Positions 1 through 4,735 of a stretch of DNA of 16,972 nucleotides are shown here, in pieces. Location: positions 1 to 16,972 of the forward strand of contig CAZOKO010000061.1 of assembly GCA_964580455.1 (NCBI GenBank). The letters run 5' to 3'. This DNA comes from CAZOKO01 sp964580455. GTDB taxonomy: Bacteria; Desulfobacterota; WTBG01. The stretch's first letter is position 1; each line of letters begins with the position of its first letter. Position numbers and translations under genes: made by a program. Under the pieces are notes generated by a model. The model saw only the letters and a program-made list of their open reading frames with translations, ran no database searches and was not told the DNA's origin.

Positions 1-35
1 CAGTCCCTACTTCTTGCCGGTTTTAATCGGCGCTC

Positions 36-122
36 TCAAACGTAGACTTGACCCCTTTTCTGGACATGTATTTTACTTATCATAAATAATCACAAAGGTC
101 AAACGGAGACTTGACCCCTTTT
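36..122. repeat. Pair of short direct repeats with internal palindrome (GACTTGACCCC type)
   Basis: Positions 36-59 and 99-122 are the same 24-base word with one mismatch (TCAAACG, T or G, then AGACTTGACCCCTTTT), 63 bases apart. Each copy contains a TCAA...TTGA inverted repeat. In the second copy it extends to GGTCAA (98-103) paired with TTGACC (111-116). No gene is visible in 1-172. The word resembles short repeats often left near small transposases in environmental genomes, but that origin is inference. No transposase is visible here. Confidence 0.6.
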
Positions 123-172
123 TTAGAAGTTAAAACATTTGCAATTCTCTTAATATAGTTACAACGACCCTT

Positions 173-604
173 TTAATAATGCCATTCTCCCTCGGTAAAC
201 ATAAAGAGTTCTGTTACCGGGTATTCATGAATGATAGTGAAAGGACCACGTAAAGCCCCCTCAAAAGTTTCGGCACGACTAATAAATTTTATCTCTTTGT
301 ATTTCAATATGCCTATATAAGGAGTTATTTTGGAATCGGTCTCCTTTATGCCTGAGCTATAAATTCTGCTGTAGCCCACATATTCTGCTCTATAGTAGTT
401 CTTAACTTTTTTACAGATAAGGTCTTTTTTGCCCTTCTCTTCCCTTGCATGCAGTGAGTTCATCCATTTTTGACTAAATTTCTGAAAACCTGTTTCAACC
501 TCACTCTTCTCTATCGCATAGACAATGGGAAGAAGATAAAGAGATGCAGATATAATTATTCCAGCAATAACAAAACGACATTTGTAATGAAGAGAGCTAC
601 TCAT
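173..604 (-). CDS. Small exported protein of unknown function
   Basis: I do not recognise the family. The product is 143 aa from the ATG at 604; a TTG at 610 would add two residues. It begins with a Sec-type signal peptide: a short basic start, a hydrophobic stretch around residues 11-27, and likely cleavage after VYA at about residue 30. The rest is a roughly 113-residue soluble domain rich in Lys, Glu and Tyr, ending in Trp-His-Tyr. No lipobox or cysteine pair suggests a special location, so periplasmic is the default guess. The ATG overlaps the end of the upstream ompA-like gene by 8 nt, and no convincing Shine-Dalgarno precedes it. Translation is therefore probably coupled to that gene, and a role in the same envelope process is plausible but unproven. 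No terminator is visible downstream. Confidence 0.75.
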   Translation of the reverse strand: MSSSLHYKCRFVIAGIIISASLYLLPIVYAIEKSEVETGFQKFSQKWMNSLHAREEKGKKDLICKKVKNYYRAEYVGYSRIYSSGIKETDSKITPYIGILKYKEIKFISRAETFEGALRGPFTIIHEYPVTELFMFTEGEWHY

Positions 605-1286
605 TATCAATAACTTTAAATTCTACCCTCCGGTTCATTTTTCTGCCTTCTATAGTCGTGTTATCAGCAACAGGATTCGCTTCCCCGTATCCTTTAACTA
701 TCAGTCTTTCTGGTTTGATACCTTTTTCTGCCAGATAATTCTTGACTGAAGTTGCCCTCCTTAAGGAAAGTCCCAGATTATAATCTTCTGTCCCAACCCA
801 GCAGGTGTGACCTTCAATAATAACTTCCTTTTCAGGGTGCTTTTGAATGATGATTATCCCCTCATCAAGCAATGGAAAAAACTCCGGTTTAATAGCAGCA
901 CTGTCAAAATCGAACCGTATCGCATTTAGAACAACTTTTTCAACAACCCTGGGCTCTTCTGGTATTATCTCGGGCTCAGGTGGTGGAACTGTTTCTTCTT
1001 CTACAATAATAACCTCCTCTTCCTCAACCACGACAGCAACTTCTTCCTTGCAGATTAGAAGACCTACCAGTGCCCCAACTAATGCGCCGGCACCTGTCCC
1101 AATGAGACTCCCTTCCCACTTGTTATCAGTATCTCCCTGATTGCCAATGGCAACACCTGCGCCACCCCCTATCACCGCACCTGCTGCTGCACTTTTACAT
1201 ATACACTTGGTCCTCTTTGACATCGATGCACAACCTGAAAAAACGAATGCTAAAATCAACGATAAAATACATGCTGTGGTCTTCAT
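597..1286 (-). CDS. OmpA-family peptidoglycan-binding lipoprotein with glycine-zipper region
   Basis: This 229-aa envelope protein is expected to anchor the outer membrane to peptidoglycan. Residues 1-19 are a lipoprotein signal with lipobox FSGC (lipidated Cys19). Residues about 32-78 are Gly/Ala-rich, resembling glycine-zipper segments (AGAVIGGGAGVAIG; GTGAGALVGALVG). Residues 83-117 are an acidic and Pro-rich linker. Residues about 118-226 form the OmpA C-terminal domain, with FDFDSA, EGHT, LSLRRA and GRKMNRRVEF motifs. The conserved Arg that contacts diaminopimelate is R177 and Asn170 is present. The partner Asp expected right after EGHT is Cys162 instead. An excellent AAAGGAGGAG ribosome site lies at 1291-1299, and a promoter lies just upstream. 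It could be called a Pal-like or YiaD-like protein, but there is no tol gene context. Confidence 0.9.
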   Translation of the reverse strand: MKTTACILSLILAFVFSGCASMSKRTKCICKSAAAGAVIGGGAGVAIGNQGDTDNKWEGSLIGTGAGALVGALVGLLICKEEVAVVVEEEEVIIVEEETVPPPEPEIIPEEPRVVEKVVLNAIRFDFDSAAIKPEFFPLLDEGIIIIQKHPEKEVIIEGHTCWVGTEDYNLGLSLRRATSVKNYLAEKGIKPERLIVKGYGEANPVADNTTIEGRKMNRRVEFKVIDNE

Positions 1287-1334
1287 AGTTCTCCTCCTTT
1301 CTAATTATTAATAATTGCCAGTTCTAGGCTTTAT

Positions 1335-1363
1335 ATTTAAATCGTTCTCCTATTCTTTGTCAA
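1335..1363 (-). promoter_or_regulatory. Sigma70-like promoter of the ompA-like gene
   Basis: On the minus strand, a perfect -35 TTGACA (1358-1363) is followed after 17 bases by TTAAAT (1335-1340, 4 of 6 matches to TATAAT). The predicted start near 1328 gives a leader of about 40 nt to the ATG at 1286, with a strong ribosome site in it. It would drive both minus-strand genes at 173-1286. Confidence 0.55.
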
Positions 1364-1373
1364 CTATTATTAA

Positions 1374-1622
1374 CAATGCAAACCCTTAACCGACCTTTGC
1401 CCAGCAGAAATACTTTATGGAGAATATTCAGAAGAAGTTGAGATATTGAGATACCTCAGAGATAATGCATTGAGTGCAACACCAGAAGGGCAGGAAATTA
1501 TCAGGCTGTACTACCAGTGGTCTCCCGTGATAACAATGGCGATACAGAATGATGAAGAAGTTAGAGTAGAGATTAAAGCACTGGTTGACGGTATTCTGCA
1601 GATGATTTTAGAAGGGCAGTAA
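1374..1622 (+). pseudogene. Remnant of a large surface/secreted protein: C-terminal CFI-box-like domain only
   Basis: A reading frame with no usable start runs from just after a TAA (1371-1373) to the TAA at 1620-1622. It encodes about 82 residues. From the codon at 1398 it reads CPAEILYGEYSEEVEILRYLRDN, given here in parts: CPAEILYGEYSEE, then VEILRYLRDNALS, then TPEGQEIIRLYYQWSP, then about 30 more helical residues. I recognise this as the C-terminal domain found at the ends of large secreted repeat proteins (Ig/PKD/FG-GAP type) in Desulfobacterota- and Nitrospirae-like genomes. It is related to the CFI-box CTERM motif (C-x(n)-YG...LR.(F/L)RD...LYY..SP). Only the tail remains. There is no start codon, ribosome site or upstream body, so it is read as a deletion remnant. 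The family assignment is from memory. Confidence 0.6.
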
Positions 1623-1847
1623 GGAGATGTTTGATTATTTCCACTGATTAACTTTTATGTTGTTTGTTTAATAAACCACCTTTTTAAAAGGAGATAAGTT
1701 TTGTAAAATAATTTCTCAAAAGGGAATACTCATAGTTATGTGAACACCAACTTTTAACTTGCTTACCCCTATTTTTTCTGCTACCTTTCTCCCAAAACAT
1801 ATCTTTTCATTAAGGTAGTTAAATAATGTTACGAAACAATCAAGGAT
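1623..1847. other. Non-coding gap before the ABC exporter
   Basis: No gene is visible on either strand. It contains a small A/T palindrome, CCTTTTTAAAAGG (1679-1691), and AT-rich sequence. A weak promoter-like pair (TTGTAA at 1701-1706, AATACT at 1725-1730, plus strand) is too poor and too far from the gene to call. Confidence 0.5.
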
Positions 1848-2825
1848 ATGAGCACTAACGTTATACAGTTATTCGATCTGAAAAAATATTTCAACGAGGT
1901 CAAGGCAGTTGATGGAGTCAGCCTCTCTATCAATCAGGGGGAAATCTTTGGACTGCTTGGTCCCAATGGGGCAGGGAAAACTACCATTTTAAATATTCTC
2001 TGCACCCTTTTGAAGCCCACTTCAGGAAATGCCACCATTTGCAGCCACGATATAGAGAAGGATAAAGATGCGGTGCGAAGGAGCATAGGCATCGTCTTCC
2101 AGGATCCGAGCCTCGATGATCAACTCACAGCTTTTGAAAACCTTGATCTTCATGGAAGGCTCTATCACATTTCTAAAGATATAAGACGGCAGAAGATGGA
2201 AGAACTTCTGGAACTGGTTGAACTGAGTGACAAACAAAACGTCCTGGTTAAAACGTTTTCCGGTGGTATGAAGAGGAGATTAGAGATTGCCAGAGGATTT
2301 CTCCATCAACCTAAAGTACTTTTTTTAGACGAACCTACTTTAGGGCTCGATCCGCAAACCAGGAGACATATATGGGAATATATTGAAAGGCTTAACCGCG
2401 ATACAAAAGTAACCATCATTTTAACTACCCATTACATGGATGAAGCCGACGTGCTCTGCCATCGGGTGGCCATCATTGATCGAGGCAGGATATCAACCAT
2501 TGATACCCCCACACAGTTAAAAAAGCAAATCGGAGGAGAGGTCATCTCTATAAAGACAGCGGATGAATTTCATCCAGATGAGCCGTGGATTAAAAATGTG
2601 AATAAACATGATGGCTGCATTAATCTCACGGTAGAAGAAGCCGACCAGAAAATATCTTCACTAATGAATATTGCCCAGGAGAAGAAGATCACTATTGAAT
2701 CTGTTACCATCCATAAACCCACTCTGGAAGACGTCTTTCTCCACTTCACGGGAAAAACCATCCGGGAAGAAGAGGCAAACTGGGCTGATGCAGTCAGAAC
2801 GAGGAGGAGAAGCAGATCACGATGA
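1848..2825 (+). CDS. ABC-2 exporter ATP-binding subunit (DrrA/CcmA-like)
   Basis: This 325-aa cytoplasmic ATPase should power the permease encoded immediately downstream. All nucleotide-binding motifs are intact: Walker A GPNGAGKTT (38-46, Lys44), Q-loop Gln85, signature FSGGMKRR (137-144), Walker B VLFLDEP (157-163, catalytic Glu162), D-loop GLDP (166-169) and switch His195. Residues about 225-300 are the extra C-terminal domain of the daunorubicin-resistance class, ending in TLEDVFLHFTG, followed by a basic tail. The start at 1848 is forced, since an in-frame stop lies at 1824-1826. Its ribosome site (AAGGA, 1842-1846) is only one base from the ATG, so initiation may be weak. It overlaps the permease by 4 nt (ATGA). 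The substrate cannot be told from sequence; drugs, lipids and glycans are all transported by this class. Confidence 0.93.
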   Translation: MSTNVIQLFDLKKYFNEVKAVDGVSLSINQGEIFGLLGPNGAGKTTILNILCTLLKPTSGNATICSHDIEKDKDAVRRSIGIVFQDPSLDDQLTAFENLDLHGRLYHISKDIRRQKMEELLELVELSDKQNVLVKTFSGGMKRRLEIARGFLHQPKVLFLDEPTLGLDPQTRRHIWEYIERLNRDTKVTIILTTHYMDEADVLCHRVAIIDRGRISTIDTPTQLKKQIGGEVISIKTADEFHPDEPWIKNVNKHDGCINLTVEEADQKISSLMNIAQEKKITIESVTIHKPTLEDVFLHFTGKTIREEEANWADAVRTRRRSRSR

Positions 2826-3571
2826 ATTTAGATGCTATTTACATACTCTGGCTCAGGGAGATTAAGCGATTCATTCGCTCAAAAAGCAGGATCATAGGAA
2901 GTCTTGCTTTCCCTTCACTTATCCTAATAATTATCGGAACCGGGCTCAATTCAGTTTTTACCGTGGGCAGGTTAAGCTATATTGAATTTCTCGCTCCCGG
3001 AATGATCGGGATGGTCCTGCTATTTTCTTCCATCTCCTTCGGAATCATGGTCATCTGGGACAGGCAGTTCGGATTTCTTAAAGAGATGCTGGTGGCCCCC
3101 ATCTCCCGAACATCCATTATTGTGGGAAAGGCACTGGGGGGAGTAACTACTTCAATGTTTCAAGCACTTCTCTTCCTGGTAGTCTGCTTTGCTATCGGAA
3201 TAAAATTCCCTGGTCCCTTAAGGCTGGTGCTCCTGTTTGCGGTAATGCTACTGATTTCGGTGGGATTTGTACTGGTAGGAATAGCCTTTTCCAGCCGGAT
3301 GAAAGACTTTCACGGATTCTCTCTCATCATGAATTTTGTTATTATGCCAATTTTCTTTCTTTCCGGTGCTTTTTTCCCACTTGACAAGTTACCTGAGTGG
3401 CTGAAGTGGTTCGTTTACATCGACCCCCTGACCTATGGAGTTGATGCCCTGCGGTTCTGCATGGTCAACACTTCCACATTCCCTATCTGGTTAAATCTTC
3501 TGGCCCTAATCTTTTTCGGGTTAGTGGCCACCTCCATAGGTGCCCTGCTTTTTAGAACAACCCAGCTGTGA
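2822..3571 (+). CDS. ABC-2 type exporter permease (DrrB/NodJ-like)
   Basis: This 249-aa integral inner-membrane protein has about six hydrophobic segments (roughly residues 23-42, 54-77, 104-126, 132-154, 164-185 and 222-244). The loop after the second segment carries the ABC-2 motif around FLKEMLVAPISRTSIIVGK (about residues 85-103), which contacts the ATPase. The segment LSGAFFPLDKLPEWL before the last loop is also typical. The ATG overlaps the stop of the ATPase gene (ATGA), so the two are translationally coupled and should form a 2+2 transporter. It ends 21 bases from the convergent yqeY gene. The pair has no accessory membrane-fusion or outer-membrane gene beside it. Assignment to the ABC-2 family is firm; the substrate is unknown. 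Confidence 0.92.
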   Translation: MNLDAIYILWLREIKRFIRSKSRIIGSLAFPSLILIIIGTGLNSVFTVGRLSYIEFLAPGMIGMVLLFSSISFGIMVIWDRQFGFLKEMLVAPISRTSIIVGKALGGVTTSMFQALLFLVVCFAIGIKFPGPLRLVLLFAVMLLISVGFVLVGIAFSSRMKDFHGFSLIMNFVIMPIFFLSGAFFPLDKLPEWLKWFVYIDPLTYGVDALRFCMVNTSTFPIWLNLLALIFFGLVATSIGALLFRTTQL

Positions 3572-3611
3572 AGCTACAAAGAATGGCAACTTTTATTCTT
3601 GCTGTAGCTTC
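3570..3611. terminator. Hairpin shared by two convergent genes (possible bidirectional terminator)
   Basis: GAAGCTACA (3570-3578) pairs perfectly with TGTAGCTTC (3603-3611). Inside it, AAGAAT (3579-3584) pairs with ATTCTT (3595-3600), leaving a two-base bulge and a 10-base loop. The stem spans the stop of the permease gene and the last codons of yqeY. There is no T-run on either side, so it is not a canonical intrinsic terminator. It may protect 3' ends or slow polymerase. Confidence 0.4.
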
Positions 3612-4048
3612 TCAAGTTCTTCCTTCACAATCCTGCTCATCTCACTGCCTGATGCTTTTCCCAACAATTTTTTTGACAAAGCCCCCATCACCTTTCCCAT
3701 CCCTTTCAGATCATGTGCTCCAACTTCAGCGATGGCCCTTTTTGCTTCATCCCTGATTTCACTTTCACTAAGCTGAGGAGGCAAATAGTTTTTTATAATA
3801 TCAATCTCTTCTTTCTCCTTTTGAGCAGACTCTTCCCTTCCTGCTTCTCCAAAGACTCTTGCTGCCTCTTCTCTCTTTTTAATCATGCTGTAAAAAATTC
3901 TTAAAGCAGCCTCGTCTTCAATAGATTCCCCCTTCTCCTTTTCCTTAGTCACGATTTCAGCAAGCATCATCCTCAAGGCAGATACCTTTAAGGCCTCTTT
4001 GTTTTTCATGGCTTGCGTCAAATCTTTTCTTATCGCATCTTTTATCAT
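3593..4048 (-). CDS. yqeY: GatB/YqeY domain protein
   Basis: This 151-aa, all-helical protein has the usual length of stand-alone YqeY. Family hallmarks are visible: an N-terminal helix pair (MIKDAIRKDLTQAMKNKE, then ALKVSALRMMLAEI), YLPPQLSESEI at 88-98, and the C-terminal MGKVMGALSKKLLGKASG segment (117-134) followed by VKEEL. The domain matches the tail of the GatB subunit of tRNA amidotransferase, but the role of free-standing YqeY is not settled. Its ATG overlaps the stop of the upstream Rho-N-like gene by 4 nt (4045-4048), so the two are translated together. Many bacteria keep yqeY near rpsU and dnaG; those genes are not in this window. Confidence 0.92.
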   Translation of the reverse strand: MIKDAIRKDLTQAMKNKEALKVSALRMMLAEIVTKEKEKGESIEDEAALRIFYSMIKKREEAARVFGEAGREESAQKEKEEIDIIKNYLPPQLSESEIRDEAKRAIAEVGAHDLKGMGKVMGALSKKLLGKASGSEMSRIVKEELEKLQQE

Positions 4049-4455
4049 GCCTTTTCCTCTTTCTTTTCTACTGGTGCAGAGGCTTTCTCCTCTTTCTTTT
4101 CCACTGGAGCAGGCTCTTCAGGTTTTTCTTTTACAAATTTTCTGGTTTGCTTCTTCAACATTTTTATCTTTTTCCTTAAACGATCAACTCCTTTCTTATC
4201 TTTTGCCTTTTTTCCCTCTTCTTTTTTAACCCTAAGTTCCTTGATTTGCTTTTTAACATCAGCGATACTGACTACCTTCTTCTTTTTCTTCTTTGGCTTC
4301 TTCTTTTCAATCTCAATAGGCTCACCCCGGGCATCAGCAATAGCTCTGATCAATTCTTCTTTCTTCATGGCATGGACACCATGAATACTAGTATACTTTT
4401 TAGCCTCTTCCCTCAATTTCGTTACGGTCATCTTAGTCAAATCTTTTCCTTCCAT
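4045..4455 (-). CDS. Lysine-rich protein with Rho N-terminal (SAP-like) domain
   Basis: The product is 136 aa. Residues about 4-44 form a small helix-extended-helix fold like the N-terminal domain of transcription terminator Rho (MTVTKLREEAKKY, then GVHAMKKEELIRAI). It is followed by a run of lysines (51-60), a predicted coiled coil (63-107, very basic), and a tail that repeats APVEKKEEKA(S) twice (116-136). Strong basicity and the SAP-like domain point to nucleic-acid binding. Proteins of this layout next to yqeY are known to me from Desulfobacterota-type genomes. It is not Rho itself, as there is no RNA-binding cold-shock or ATPase domain. A strong AAGGAGGA ribosome site (4461-4468) precedes the ATG. 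Confidence 0.8.
   Translation of the reverse strand: MEGKDLTKMTVTKLREEAKKYTSIHGVHAMKKEELIRAIADARGEPIEIEKKKPKKKKKKVVSIADVKKQIKELRVKKEEGKKAKDKKGVDRLRKKIKMLKKQTRKFVKEKPEEPAPVEKKEEKASAPVEKKEEKA
4048..4110 (-). repeat. In-frame tandem duplication encoding APVEKKEEKA(S)
   Basis: Two near-identical units (4078-4110, 33 bases; 4048-4077, 30 bases) encode the duplicated tail of the Rho-N-like protein. A few synonymous differences show that the duplication is not brand new. Confidence 0.8.
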
Positions 4456-4516
4456 CTAATCCTCCTTAAGTTAATATAAACCATTAAAGAATGGCGTTTA
4501 AACTCGCCGGTTCCCA

Positions 4517-4545
4517 ATTATAAAGTTAGTTTACGCTATCCATAA
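4517..4545 (-). promoter_or_regulatory. Possible promoter for the Rho-N-like/yqeY operon
   Basis: A perfect -10 TATAAT (4517-4522, minus strand) lies about 60 bases upstream of the ATG at 4455. The -35 at 17-base spacing, TTATGG (4540-4545), is poor. The leader between it and the gene holds two small hairpins that share bases: CCATT/AATGG (4481-4494) and GGCG/CGCC (4493-4508). Confidence 0.35.
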
Positions 4546-4550
4546 TTTTT

Positions 4551-4735
4551 AAATCCGAAATCAGAATATCTAATGTTCAAAACGTGATTTTCCCTGGATT
4601 ATGTTGTTTTGGATTTTGTGCTGCTCATTAAAATCAGCATTCCACTACTCCACCACTCTATAACTCCATGTGTAGTGTAAAAAACTCTAATCTATAAAAA
4701 ATGCTATTATTCCAATAAAACCTCGATGCATTGAA
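4551..4735. repeat. Dispersed-repeat-like filler between priA and the Rho-N-like gene
   Basis: No gene is visible. The text looks like intergenic repeats I associate with environmental genomes. A string of AATCCGAAATCAGAAT/ATTATGTTGTTTTGGATTTTG-like words runs over 4552-4618. It is followed by a short-period run of CCA/CT words (about 4641-4670: CACTACTCCACCACTC, then TATAACTCCA). A weak AATGC/GCATT stem followed by T6 on the minus strand (about 4695-4733) might end the priA transcript. Only genome-wide copy counting could confirm the repeat status. Confidence 0.35.

Noticed and set aside
36..122. Possible CRISPR array
   Set aside because: There are only two copies, each with an internal palindrome, one 39-base spacer and no cas genes. 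A short transposon-type repeat fits better.
847..1140. Ser/Thr-rich plus-strand ORF across the OmpA-like gene
   Set aside because: It is antisense to a well-supported lipoprotein gene. Its composition is just the complement of the acidic and Gly/Ala-rich codons, and it has no ribosome site.
1848..3571. Dedicated drug-resistance or pilus-related exporter
   Set aside because: The ATPase/permease pair shows only class-level motifs. Nothing in the neighbours ties it to a drug or to the pilus 7 kb away.
4013..4384. Phe/Ser-rich plus-strand ORF resembling a membrane protein
   Set aside because: It is the antisense shadow of the lysine-rich Rho-N-like and yqeY genes. AAA/AAG codons read backward give Phe and Leu, which mimics hydrophobic segments.
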